A stretch of DNA of 64,000 nucleotides from Armigeres subalbatus (Eukaryota; Arthropoda; Insecta; Diptera; Culicidae). Below, one piece after another: positions 11,250 to 22,124 of the stretch. A program made the position numbers and the translations under genes. Numbering within the stretch: position 1 is the stretch's first letter; every line of letters begins with the position of its first letter. The stretch covers positions 44,823,065 through 44,887,064 of the forward strand of contig NC_085141.1 of the NCBI RefSeq assembly GCF_024139115.2. The letters run 5' to 3'. The notes under the pieces were generated by a model. The model was not told the DNA's origin and did not search any database. It saw nothing but the letters and a program-made list of their open reading frames with translations.

Positions 11250-14200
11250 TCAATTCAGCATACTCCTGCTATCGAACTTGCGCTTCCTGAATTTTCGAAT
11301 TCTTTCTGTCTTCAATTTGAATTGCAAATATCTTCTTATTAACTTCATTTTAATATTGTGACATTCTGAAACATCCAGCGGTATGGACATCAGCGATTTC
11401 TCTGCCATGATAACTTTAGTTTTGTCAATTGAAGCCTTATCCATAAAATGTTCCTGGATGACAGAATCTATACACACAACGAAATTGAAAATTTTCTCCG
11501 ACGCATACGTGTGTGACCTTCTTTTAGTATTCGCCATCAAGCTGGAAAATTTCCCAAAACTCTTGTTGAAGGGTACCGATGTTGTGCAATTCTGTAGACA
11601 ATGAGAACAAGTTACGCTGTTTTTCATAATACTTCCCATTATATAACCAGTGACGTGAAACAACGCATTGGTTTCCGCATTATTAATGCATGCAAGCATT
11701 CTCTTCGCCATTTCAGATGTCTCTACTGACGAAAAATCCAGATTCCCCTCTGTGCTTGCCGAGGTGCTTGCCATTGCCTCCATAGACGTGGTTTGCTGGT
11801 GGTCCATGCTTCGCATATGATCCATAAATCCAGATAAATACTCCCGATCATCAAGGTTATAGGAAGAATTTTTCACTTCCGACATGTATTGAGAAAGTGT
11901 GATGGTACGCAGATGACTTTTGAACTGGAGAGGAGTGGGTCTACGTTGCTTCGATCGAACGCCAGAAAACAAGTTTTCCACGCAATCCTGCGTAAATCTT
12001 GAGGTATAAAGTTTCGGATAGCCAAACTGACCAAAGAATTTGGACTGCATCCTGAGAATGGCCTTGGTTGCCATTACAAGAGCAGCTTGCCAAGGCTTCC
12101 AATGGCCATCGACGCCGACCTGTGAATAATTGAAAATGATTCGTTATGTATCATGATCGGTTGCCACGATTACCATGGATCTACCTTAATGTCTGAAACC
12201 AGTTTTACCATCATTTCCAAATGTTTGATATCCGCTTCGTATTTCATCTGATCTGAAGGGTTCAACGCGTCTTCAGTAGTCCTTGAAGACACTAAATCAA
12301 ACCATCGTGCCAAATCTGCTAGGAAAACGGATGTAGCTTTGACATGCTCTTGACCAGTATTCTCAGATTGAAGCATTAAAGCAGCTGCAACGGAGTGGTT
12401 GCAATATTTCGTAGAATTACAGACTTTCATTTTATCTACTTTCGAAGTTTTGAGATTTTCAAAATCGACATCCGCTTCCACTAGCTTATGTGCCAACTTC
12501 AGTTTTTGCTCTTGTTCGCTCTTCACAAGCAGCGTGAGATGGTTTCTGTTAACTTCATTACATGTAAGTTCCTTTTCCTCCACGTACCACGGAGGAAGTG
12601 TGATGATTGCATTAGCAATCCAGCCGTTGACAGCATTTTTAAAAACGTGCACCGGGTCAGGTACGAATTCCATTCGACGACTTGCATCATTGGGATGATC
12701 GATGGACAAATCGTTCTGAATAGTGGCCTTCTTCGTGCTCACTCCGTAATCATGCCACATAGTTTTATTCGACGCGCCGCAATCCGAGGTGACAAAGTGT
12801 ACTTTTAACCCAATACTCTCTGCCTTACAAATTACTTCGTCAACTATTTTCTTCAGACATCCCTTAGGAATAGAATTCCCAGTAAATTCATATGCAACAA
12901 TTTGCTTCCAACGGACATGGATACCAGCCAGCATGAACACCAAGGCATGAGTAGCTAACTCATCACTTGGTGGCATGGTTATAGTTCCAAAATATTTTCG
13001 ATTGTTTGTACAATATTCAACCGACTCGTCTAAGCTCATCTCATCCAATATGATGCCACAGTCTAACTCGTTGCCGCTCATAGTGCTAACTTTGTGCTTC
13101 AACAACTCAAATACTTCATGAAGAATTCCTGTAAATGACCGATAATATGAGTTGATTTAAATGATACACAAGATACTCCTTACCTGTATCAAAGTGTACC
13201 GATTTTATCTTGCCTAGCAAGCAGCTATAGCTCGGCAACGCAACATACGGCAATTGGCGAATCTTTTCATACCCCCGACCGCATGCAAACCTCATCTGCA
13301 AGCCTTCCATCAGCGTCTCGTTCGACCATTTTCTCACCTTTTTCACATTTCCAAATACAATGTCCATTTGGTCTTTCCGAAACACTGTTTTGAGTTTCCT
13401 TACAACAGACGGATTCTTGTTCAGTTCGGTGAATTTCTTTTTCCAAAATAAAGCATTTGCCTTCCATCGTTTTGCACGTTCTTGCCAATTGTTTGCAACC
13501 CTATAAATTTGAAAACAAAAGAACAAGGTTTCATAAACTACGGCTCGGTATACAAAAATTGCAGTACAGAAACCCAGAACAATCCACGTTGCGGTAATGG
13601 GAACCGAGAATAGACGTTTTGTCGTTTTTGGTCGTCACTAATAACCTTGACGAAAGAAAGTTCTACAAAACGAACAACAACATGCGCATAAAAAGCGCTC
13701 CAGCGTCAGTGATCAATGATAGCTTTGGAAATCTGTTGACCAACCGAGCAGGAGTGGCTGCTAGGTGGAAGGAGTACTTTGAGCTATTGTTGAACGGACA
13801 ACTGGACAGAGAGAGCACAAACCGAATCAGGATTGGGGATGATGCACAAGCAGTGCAGCCACCAACGCTAGACGAAGCTGTTCGAGAGCTAAAAAACGGG
13901 AAGGCTTCTGGGAAGGACGGAATGCCGGCTGTGCTTCTAAATGTTGGGAGTGATCGAGTGAATGAAAAAGCCACCAAGCGATTGAAATTATTTGGGAGGG
14001 AGAAGAAATTACTTCGAACTGTCTTAATGGTCTCATGGCATAGAATCGATTGTGCTAATTATCGAGGTATAATACTCCTCAATACCACCTACAAGGTAAT
14101 CTCCCGAATTCTGTTAAGCAGACTGCGTCCGTTTGCGGAGACCTTTGTCGGCGAATATCAAATCGTTTTTCGAGAAGGACGATCCACAACGGACCAGATG

Positions 14201-16239
14201 TTTACTCTGCGACAAATTCTCGATACATTACATATACATACACATCTAATAATATTTCGAGCACACTAGCACCGCCTATTTGTAAAATCCCTAATTACCT
14301 TCCCGTCACAGGGCAGTTCATTCCCACCAGACGATCTTTGCTGAAGACATCATCTTTTCAAATTTTAGGTTTGTTCGATAAGAATATTCGCAATGTGCGA
14401 TATTCCATATATCGGAGTATCTTGAGTAGTCTAAAATAATGATTTTATACATACACCACCTAGCGGCCAAATTCTAAACTAATCAATGCCTCATATCAAA
14501 GCACACACCTTCCTGCATAACCTTTTTGAAAAGGTGCAGTTCAAAATGGGTAGGATTTTCAGATATAAGTAAAATAAGCATAAAAAATCACTGTTTCTGT
14601 ACCCTTTTATACGATAACCCCTCCCCGCGAGGTACCCGCCCCCTATGGTCAGTCTTAACGACCTGAAAGATGATTAAATTATCTTTCGAAATAGCCTAAA
14701 AAAATAAATTGGCCAAATAATAAAAAAGTTATACCTATTTCAATTTGGGGTCAATATGACCCCAGACCGTTGTCTATGGTAAGTTTTTTGAGCACAGACA
14801 GAAAGTTAAACAACATTCGCGGAATCCATACCTTCAATGTGGTTCTAGAAGATTGAAAATTGGTTTGAAAATGAACTTTTGGCAGGTCATCCGCTAATGC
14901 ATGTAGTGCCCCTTTTAATCCACTAGGAAGGTTTACTATTAGAAGAAATGGAAATTCAATTTACTCAATTGAATAATAGTTTATACAATAATCAATATTG
15001 TATATTTTCCTAGATAATTTCATTTCTGATCACTGTCATAAGACGAGTTTAGTACAATTCTATTTAATTCCACCACGTCGTATTACTTTTACATATACGT
15101 ATTTCGACCTCAACTGTAAGGCCGTCTTCAATGTCTCGTACTTGACTCGACAAGTATGAGACATTGGAGACGGCCTTACGGTTGAGGACGAAATACGTAT
15201 GTGTAAATGTAATACGAAATGGTGGAATTAAATGGAATTAAACTCGTCTTATGACAGTGAAAACATTCCACAAAAAGGAGCTAAATAATTTTCTTCATTT
15301 ATGATTTTAGTGGAATTATATAAAAACCGAATTTTTGAACTCGCGAAAATCGATTTTCACCCAATAGTTGCAAGTTTCATTATTGCGCATCTGGTGCGCT
15401 GTATTGCGCATCTGGTGCGCTGCATAGCGCATCTGGTTGCGAACAAGGCGCACTAGATGTGCAATGATGCGACATGAGTTGAAAGCGAATAATATCGATT
15501 TTTGCGAATACGGAATTCGATTTTCAACTGAAACCATAATATCTTGAACTTCAGACCATTGTATTGCATAGAATGAATAAAAATTTAAAGTGCAGAAGCA
15601 TTGAGCAAACTAATTGAAATAGTGTTACCTTAGCAATTTGAACGAAGTTTCCTTCTCTGCTGAATTGCAAACCTCGTCGGTATTCGCCATCAGTTCAACA
15701 TCTCGCTCCGGATCGGGTTGCGGTAGCTGGATTTCGATCTTCGATATAATTTCTTCACCCGTTTCATCGATATTCGTCGGCTCCTTGTATTTAGCATCTT
15801 CAATCCAATCAGGAACTACGGTTACGAAATCAGCATAGTTGTGATCTTGCAGAGCCGGGGAGGAATACAGGGGAAGTGTTTGAAGAAAATCTGTTGCGGG
15901 TTCAACATCTGATTTTGGATCCAACGTAAACGCATTAATAGTTGGAACCGCGTCTGCATATCGCAACCTCCTTCCCTTTAAATTTGGTCGGAAACAAGCT
16001 TCTTCAAAATGGGCCTATCAATAAATCCGAAAATGCCAAGTTGTTGATTGCTTCATTATAAGAAACCTATTAGTACTCACACTGCATACGCGTGAACTTG
16101 GCTTTATTTCGGCAACTGGATCCAGCCGGCAGAACTCAATCCAGCGATCCTTTGTGCTGATGTCATCAGGGAACCGAAGGAAACTATGCTCCGGAAATTT
16201 TGCACTGTCTCGACCACAATATTTCACAACACACTTCAT
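11250..16239 (-). CDS. P-element-type (THAP9-like) transposase, five exons, intact frame
   Basis: Exons (minus strand): 16239-16081, 16014-15629, 13500-13184, 13128-12185, 12119-11250. Introns begin GT, end AG and are 66, 2128, 55 and 65 bp; phases match and the total is 2676 nt, 891 aa plus stop. Exon 1 starts at ATG with a THAP zinc finger: C3, C8, W33, then C52-x2-H55 completed across intron 1 (C-S-A-H-F). Residues 180-290 form a charged, coiled-coil-like stretch. The RNase H-like catalytic core shows LDEMSL (D316), VTSDCG (D403), DPVHVFK (445-451) and QDCVENLF (E650), the expected D, D, E set of P transposases, with the GTP-binding region between. Family: cuts and joins element DNA in the nucleus. 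It is longer than the 751-aa Drosophila protein. Intron 2 contains a LINE fragment and MITEs. I found no clear P termini, so it could be a domesticated gene. Exon joins are inferred. Confidence 0.88.
13600..14275 (+). pseudogene. LINE reverse transcriptase fragment in intron 2 of the transposase gene
   Basis: The frame 13619-14269 encodes a fragment spanning the linker and the first RT blocks: GVAARWKEYFELLLNG, LKNGKASGKDG, CANYRGIILLNTTYKV and FREGRSTTDQMFTLRQIL. It is collinear with the RTE-like element at 60.6-61.2 kb (WRQHYEEHLNG, NYRAITLLNAAYKV, ERSTTDQVLAIRQVL). It lacks the endonuclease, the FADD box and the 3' end. It lies antisense to the P-type gene, within its intron. The frame stays open for 216 codons although part of the RT is missing (the linker jumps to VSWHRIDC), suggesting small deletions. 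Non-functional. Confidence 0.8.
14480..14940. repeat. Dispersed repeat ending CCACTAGGAAGGTTT
   Basis: Contains a GGGGTCAATATGACCCC palindrome (about 14746-14762) and ends in CTAGGAAGGTT, the same terminus as the tandem block at 10.5-11.2 kb. Probably a single diverged unit of a related family. It lies in intron 2 of the transposase gene. No coding potential. Confidence 0.4.
15030..15260. mobile_element. Palindromic MITE, 231 bp
   Basis: The arms 15030-15140 and 15150-15260 are inverted copies from TCACTGTCATAAGACGAG inward, through TACGTATTTCG and AAGGCCGTCT, to the centre near ACTCGACAAG. Most of the element can fold into one hairpin. A diverged half copy is at 36610-36770. It lies in intron 2 of the transposase gene. 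Confidence 0.85.
15381..15445. repeat. 21-bp minisatellite, three copies
   Basis: TTGCGCATCTGGTGCGCTG repeats with a 21-bp period from 15381, the third copy diverged. Each unit holds an imperfect GCGCA/TGCGC inverted pair. Confidence 0.75.
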
Positions 16240-16475
16240 AGTGGATCCTACAACGCACCGATATTACGCTATTATTTTCCCAGATCTCACATAAAAAGTT
16301 GAGTCACGCACGAGCTCCGAAAAAAACAACGAAAGCATCATTGACACGCTCAACAAAATTTAGTCTTTTCAGGTGGCACCTTAGGTTGATTGTTTTTTCT
16401 TGTTGAAAATTTACTTGTTGACAGATGACAATGTTTATTTAATTTGATGTGTAGTATCGAGAGCTCCCTCCCAGG

Positions 16476-16978
16476 TCAAAACAAGTGAGCGATAGGCGGA
16501 TTTGAGTAAAGCTCATCTATCATTTCGACATCTGGTGGTCGGCACAAGAACCACGAAAAAAGTGTCGTAGGCCAAAAAAGTGCATTACCAGCATACGGAG
16601 GGAGTACGATTTTCGCGTTTTCTGGTAAACCCAACCATTTATGAAAGCTGAAATAGTCGCAAAATGAAAGAAAATTTTGTTTTCTTTGGGATGAGCTTCC
16701 ATCCGGTGGGTGCTTGCATATGATTTTTCCGATTAAATAGCACAGCACTTGCAGTGCATCCACCACACTATCTTGGTTATGAATTCCCGGATTTTTAATT
16801 CGCGGCTTATTTGAGTAGGATTCGTCTTAAACAGCTGCTTAAGGACTGTTAGAAGCCATTGCCAGTGGAAAACATGTGACAAAATACCAAAAAGTGAAGT
16901 TAATTTTATGGAGAAAATTTGATTTTGAATGTAAATAATCGCTTCTGACGACTTTTCTGCCAAACTCTCGCAGCGCAC
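16476..16978 (-). pseudogene. Unrecognised minus-strand ORF pair with a frameshift
   Basis: Two frames (16978-16733 and 16766-16476) join by a one-base shift near 16755 to give about 165 residues, rich in hydrophobic and aromatic residues (ILSHVFHWQWLLTVL; NALFWPTTLFSWFLC). I do not recognise a family. It lies just upstream of, and on the same strand as, the transposase gene, and could be a leftover exon of another gene or a chance open stretch. No clear splice sites. Confidence 0.25.
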
Positions 16979-17336
16979 TCTACCATTGGATCCTTCTCGA
17001 ATTCGCCTATTGCACTCTTATAAGCTATTTTATAGAAAGCTCATATGACAGGAGACCTAACAATAATATTTACGTTTTACTAGGAACATTTGCGAAAATG
17101 GAATGAATTGATGATGATGATGACGAAATGATGATGGTTTGCATGCAAATTTACCAAAACAAAGACCGAGCCGTTCACTCAAAATTTCGATCAGCTGATC
17201 GAATCTGTCTCATAAAATGGCATAAAATGCTGTCGGTTTGGATGGATAGGGTGGGACAAGCTAAGAAATCTTGCGGTGGAGCCGCAAGTCAATCATATGA
17301 AACCGACCGGTTGCACATTACCAATGAAAGCAGTAC
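16979..17336. other. Noncoding, short GAT-repeat
   Basis: Holds a small GATGAT microsatellite near 17110 and no supported gene. Confidence 0.4.
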
Positions 17337-17553
17337 ATCACGCTAACTTTCACCTACTCAGTGACTGAGTAAAATTGTATTGCTCTCTCTTTCTATCCCA
17401 CGGAAATTTTACTCAATTTCCGTCAAAAGCAGGACAACTCAAAACTATGAGTAATCCTACTTTTGACGGAAATTGAGTAAAATTTCCGTGGGAAGAAAAG
17501 AGATGGCAATACAATTTTACTCAGTCACTGAGTAGGTGAAAGTTAGAGTGATG
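17337..17553. mobile_element. Palindromic MITE, ~217 bp
   Basis: Left arm CATCACGCTAACTTTCACC onward is mirrored by GGTGAAAGTTAGAGTGATG at the right end. The arms run through ACTCAGTGACTGAGT and TTTTACTCAATTTCCGTC to a short centre, so nearly the whole element is one hairpin. No gene. Confidence 0.85.
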
Positions 17554-17781
17554 AATATAAAACGAACTCCATAGAGAGTCACGGTCTGCGGATCAACCTT
17601 CGTAATGGAGGCAGTTGTTGAAAAATAAGCAAGTTGTGTGACCTCTTCTTGGTATATGTTTACATTCCAAGTAGTTCTTGTTGTGCTCATGGGTTTCAAA
17701 GAGTCTATGCATTCAATTCTATGTACTACAAAGGATATGTACCAATTATGAACGACACTACCCATAATTTCATTCGTCAGA

Positions 17782-17850
17782 AGGCCACTACCCCGAATGC
17801 CATTACCCCTATTGGGACACTACCTTGAATGAGCCAATACCCCGAATTAA
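17782..17850. repeat. Short minisatellite of CCACTACCCCGAAT type
   Basis: Variants of GCCACTACCCCGAATG and CATTACCCC alternate four to five times. It resembles a CCCGAATG repeat common in mosquito DNA. Confidence 0.6.
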
Positions 17851-18130
17851 TCATAATTTCAAGTTTATATTTCATTTCAATAAAAAAAGTGTTACTCAAT
17901 AAAAGTTTATTGAATGAACAATAATTTGCCCTTCATCTGGAACTGTTTAAGTGCAGTATAAAACTAACTATTCTTACCCCGTTCCACTTCGTATGGCATC
18001 CTTGAAGAGTCCTGAAGGGTAGGGAGAGATTATGCAGCACGTTCTCATGCACAATGCAGAGAGTTGATGCGTGGCTCAGGCAAACGGATTCTGGATGAAG
18101 CGTGATCTTAATCTGAGAATCGACAAGTGT

Positions 18131-18355
18131 GTGAATAGGTGAGTAAGAGTGAGTGAGTATGAGTGAGTGAATGAGTAATAGAGAATGAATGAGTGAGTAA
18201 AAGTGAGTGAGCGAATGAGTAAGAGTGAGTGAGTGAGAGTGAGTGAATGAAAAAAATATGAGTGAGTGAGTAAGTAAGAGTGAGTGAGTGAGTAAAAGAG
18301 AGTGAGTAGTATGAATGAGCAAATGAGTAAGAGTGAGCCAGTGAGCCACAAAGTG
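18131..18355. repeat. GAGTGAGTAA microsatellite, 3' side of the R1-type LINE
   Basis: About 225 bp of GAGTGAGT / GAGTAA variants. It produces a spurious leucine/serine/threonine-rich reverse-strand ORF. A shorter tract of the same sequence is at 20451-20505. Confidence 0.9.
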
Positions 18356-18361
18356 AGGCCA

Positions 18362-18813
18362 GGGACTTGGGTCATGACGTGGGAAGAGCCCCGCAATGAT
18401 CCTCTCCAGCATATTTGGAGATCGCTCTGTAGGGGCCATCGCCCCACGTGTCTTGGCCATTACGACCCTATAGGCGTCGACCCATGGATTCGAGTTGGCA
18501 CGTTGACACACGCCCTCGAAGCAGGCTTTTTTGCTTGATCTAATCTCAGTCTTCAGAGCGGCAAGAAGACCCCATTGACTTTGGCAATGACGAAGCCCTC
18601 GTGTGTCGAAGACACCAACTCTTGGACTGGGTATTTCCCCGTTGTCCATATCGCCGCCATTTTAGACCCATCGGTGACCCAATTACCGTTCCCGGCGGGA
18701 ACCCGGTAAGGATCCGCTATGATGGCGATATCCGTCCCCCATTCAGCAACTGTCTGACACAGCAGTTGCTGGGCTGCATCACAGTGATTCAGGTTTAGCT
18801 GCGTTACCTGCAC
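18362..18813 (-). pseudogene. R1-clade LINE ORF2: endonuclease start fused by deletion to a later segment
   Basis: The first 80 or so codons encode the N-terminal APE endonuclease of an R1-type ORF2 (QLNLNHCDAAQ, IAIIADPYRVP, WTTGKYPVQEL). The first codon is GTG where ATG would be expected, and the frame overlaps the ORF1 stop at 18804. Near 18565 the reading frame changes and the text jumps to a segment from between endonuclease and RT (LKTEIRSSKKACF, NPWVDAYRVVMAKT), so several hundred codons are deleted. The sequence then stops at the microsatellite near 18355; no RT domain remains. Confidence 0.82.
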
Positions 18814-20252
18814 TGTGATTTTGCAGCACGCTTAAACGCCGGGCACTTCGAACTCCCCATGGGGTTCTTGCCGTTCACAGCTTTGCTGGAACAAATCAAG
18901 CAATTCGGAGGGTTCGTGCAGCATTGTGCCTTATGTCCCTCCAATCCGCAGCTTCAGCAGAGCTTGCTTCTGTCAGGGCCTTTGCAGTCCCATTGTTTGT
19001 GCCCCAGTTCCAGGCACTTGAAGCAAATTTCGGGTTGCTCGTATATGTCCACAGGACACACCGACTGTCCCACCTTGACGCTCTCTTACTTGACAACCTT
19101 GGAGGCTTCCGCTGCAGATAGCCGAACCAATGCTACCTGCGTCCCTGCCGGACCTTTCCGTAGCCGAACGGCTGCGGTGGGCGTCTCCACTTCACACTGT
19201 CGCCGCAGTGGCAGTGCCGTGACGAGCTCTTCGACTTCGGTGATCTCGTCCAGGTCTTTAACCCTTAGATTCACCTCCGTCGTGAGTGCCCTCACCTTGA
19301 CCGTCTCGCCTCGGACTTTCTCCGCCAACTTCTTGTAGGCGGCGCTCTTTTGCGAGACGCCCCGCTTCAGTTCGAGGATCATCTCGCCCGTCTGAGTACG
19401 TCTTATTCGACGTACGTTGGCGCCGAGTTCACCGAGCTTGACGTCACTCCTCATCGCCTCCAAGACGTCCGAGTACTTAGCCGTTTTGATGACTTGGGCA
19501 TCGCCCCTAGAGCGATTGGCGCCTACCCTAGACTTCTTGCTACCCTTATTCGCCTGAGCCTTCTTTTCGGCCCTTGACGTCTTTGGTTTCCTCTTGTTCT
19601 TGACCAGGGTCCAGAAGGCGTCACCCCCATCTATTTCCCAGGTCTGGGGCGGCTGAGAGCTCTCAGCCTGCCGTAACCCCTTACCACCATCTTTCCTGGG
19701 TGGACGGACCTTTCCAGGTCCTTCCTCCCCCGGATTTGGAGGTAACTGGTCGGGGTTCAGCTTCCCAGTTCCACTATTCTTGTTCGGGGTCGCCCTCGGT
19801 CGATTCGACCTTGCCCGAGCCCGCGAATCCTTGGGCCTCAGTCTGAGTAGACTTCGATTCCACGGATTTCACGGGTTCGCGCTTGGCCGTCCCGACCGCC
19901 CTCTCCAGCTTGGCGTCCAACATCGACTTTCGAAGATTCAGCAAGCTCCCCTCGAGGTCCTTACTAATATTATGTTTCGATGACGCAAAGTCGATGATGG
20001 CGTCCAGCTGTTCCGTCGAAGGCCGAAAGCCCATCGCGTTTGCGGTTCATCGTCCCCACAAGCCATGGGCCGTTCATAACCTCTACCGGCGTAGCCGGGG
20101 AGAAGGTTAAGTGACCCACGCTGGCGTTGCGCACTGAGCTGCCGACTATTGTCTCTGGCCTCCCTAGGCAGAGACCTGAACAACCCACCTCTTGCGAAGG
20201 GTTTGTCGCCAACGCTACTACCACTAATTGAAGAATTGAATTGGTTTTCCAT
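18804..20252 (-). pseudogene. R1-clade LINE ORF1 (gag), broken
   Basis: Starts at ATG 20252 (MENQFNSSISG). Early part includes RPSTEQLDAIIDFAS near 20020; a frameshift near 19785 is needed to continue into NSGTGKLNP. The middle, from 19780 to about 19090, is a single open frame with the conserved gag region (TQTGEMILELKRG). The C-terminal zinc knuckles follow: CFKCLELGHKQWDC, then a TGA stop at 18956-18954 inside the second knuckle where tryptophan is expected, then CGLEGHKAQC and CLICSS. Ends at TAA 18806-18804. RNA-binding packaging protein in the family; dead here. Confidence 0.82.
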
Positions 20253-20450
20253 TTTGATCCCATGAGTTGCTCGGGAAAAGAGGCAGTGCCCAGGCTGCAC
20301 TATACCGCAGCTAAGTACAAAACACTTAGCTGGCGGTCGATTGTCATTGGAAGACCCGTGGAAGCGTGAGATTGGAACTTGTGAAGACCAGAGCAGTGTA
20401 GGTCGCTCCTTCCCAGATGTCAACTCACCATTTCGCAGTCCAGTGAGTAA

Positions 20451-20505
20451 GTGTGTAGCAGGGTGCAAGAGTAAAAGTGAATGAGTAATAAGTGGGTGAG
20501 TAAGG
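20451..20505. repeat. GAGTGAGTAA microsatellite, 5' side of the R1-type LINE
   Basis: About 55 bp of GTGAGTAA / GAATGAGTAA variants, matching the tract at 18131-18355. Confidence 0.7.
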
Positions 20506-20526
20506 GCCGATGCCTACTTAGCGGTT

Positions 20527-20730
20527 TAACAACGCAATGTGCACACAGCGTTGAAATAACGCAGGATTTCATCGGCGCGGCGATACTGCGTCTCCGATTC
20601 ACACTTGTTTGTCTTCAGGAAGTTGGGTTGACTTAAGGAAGACATCATCTCTGTCTTCTGAAATGCGCACACAGTGTGAAAATAACGCAGGTGCTCACCG
20701 GCGCGACGATGCTGCGTGAGAGAGAGAGAG
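20527..20730. repeat. Imperfect direct duplication, ~125-bp spacing
   Basis: GCGCACACAG...AATAACGCAGG...CGGCGCG(G/A)CGAT(A/G)CTGCGT appears at about 20538-20590 and again at about 20664-20718. No coding potential. A GA microsatellite follows. Confidence 0.6.
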
Positions 20731-20989
20731 AATTTCCTTCCAAAAGAAATCCACCAAATGTTAATAATAAGAAGTTGGCAATTCCACTCTTCCCATCCAA
20801 ATCGTTTCAATCAGGTACCCTGATGGCTATTTAATATTTTTACGTTATTTCCATATAGGTAGGTTTTATTGTAAACAGTCGACTCGGCAGACGTTGTCCT
20901 GCATAGTAGGCGTAAATGCCCATGCGAAATTCCCATACGAATCTTTATTTTAGTTTTTCAAGGATACCTCACCTTTCCTAATGATTTTA

Positions 20990-21445
20990 CAACCCGCCGT
21001 TCTCGAGTTATACGGAAACGAAAACAGACACTTTCCTTTCTATTATATAGATAAAAGAAGAAGACTAGCAGACCCGACGACCTTCGTTTCGCCTAAAATT
21101 TATTCATCCTCTGATTAGTTCTCGATTTATGCACAAAATAATTCTTCATTTGTAGGGGGGACCATCTTTCCAGAAACGGGAGGGACTTCGAACCACCACA
21201 GAAACATATCTTCCCTTCCAAAACCTCCATATGCCAGATTTTGTTTTATTTGCTTGATCAATTCTCGAGTTATACAGAAATTTGTATGGGAGCTCCCCTT
21301 TCCAAAGAGGGGACGGGTCTCGAACCATCTCAAGAACCTTCCCCGGACCCGAAAACCACTACATACAAATTTTCACGCCGATCGGTTTCGTAGTTTCCGA
21401 GTCTATAAGGGTAAGACAGACAGAAATTTATTTTTATTTATATAG
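20990..21445. repeat. Dispersed tandem repeat with CTCGAGTTATACAGAAA units
   Basis: Three degenerate units, each with a (G/A)TTCTCGAGTTATAC-like start, a GGGAGCTCCCC or related palindrome, and CGAACCA; near 21001, 21118 and 21262. The block ends with CCGATCGGTTTCGTAGTTT, GACAGACAGAAATTTA and ATATAGATTA, a terminus I recall as widespread in mosquito and other insect repeats. Class unknown. Confidence 0.55.
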
Positions 21446-21964
21446 ATTATAATAATATATACATATATTGGAATTGGCTCACCAAATTGGCGCAACACCA
21501 TGCGAGTCCATTGTGAGTTTGAATCACATCGTTTCTTTCATGTGTCTGAAGTGCGCACCACACCAAAACGAATGGAAATTTTGATCATGACGAGGTACGG
21601 GATAGGGATGGTGTTACTAAACATTCCAGTGAACGTATTGACTTGGTGCAAGTGCAAGAAGTCCGATGTCTAATTCTGCAAGGTGGTACTGATTCTTCAC
21701 CAGAAACGTTTCAAAACGGATTCAACTTTTTCAGCCGGAGTGCTTCAGATTTGAGGCTAGAGAAGGTGAGAAAATTGTTATACTAAGTACAACAGGAATA
21801 CAATGTGCGAGGAATGTAAAGGAAGTTAAAAAGGATTATGCTTGGAAATATCAGCGAAGTCAGACGACGAGGAACAGGACATCGAAGAGACTGCAAAGGG
21901 TCATCTTACTACTCACTCCTCATTTATCACTTCTCGCTGTAAAAAGTGAGAAGTGAGAAATGAG

Positions 21965-22095
21965 AAAAAAATGACGTTTCGGCGTGATGATCCTTTCGGC
22001 CTAATGACCATTTCAGCCAAATGACCCTTTCGGACAAATGACCCTATCGACCAAATGACTTTCGGCCAGATGGGTTTCGGCCTAATGGTTTGAAC
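21965..22095. repeat. Minisatellite of TTTCGGCCAAATGACC type
   Basis: Eight or so variants of a ~15-bp unit such as TTTCGGCCTAATGACC, degenerate. A known type of mosquito low-complexity repeat. Confidence 0.8.
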
Positions 22096-22124
22096 CAATT
22101 TTATAAGGATATATAACGCTACAC

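Larger units (their letters stand above)
18356..20505 (-). mobile_element. R1-clade LINE, decayed, embedded in a microsatellite
   Basis: A minus-strand element with 5' region near 20470-20253, ORF1 20252-18804 and the start of ORF2 18813-18362. Overlapping ORFs, a three-knuckle gag and an endonuclease that opens VTQLNLNHCDAAQ are R1-clade features. Most of ORF2 is missing. GAGTGAGTAA repeats border both sides. Confidence 0.8.

Noticed and set aside
12399..12808. Plus-strand ORFs of 99-106 codons
   Set aside because: Antisense shadows of exon 4 of the P-type transposase.
17933..18649. 238-codon reverse ORF
   Set aside because: Only the part above 18362 is LINE coding sequence; the rest is microsatellite translation and unrelated sequence.
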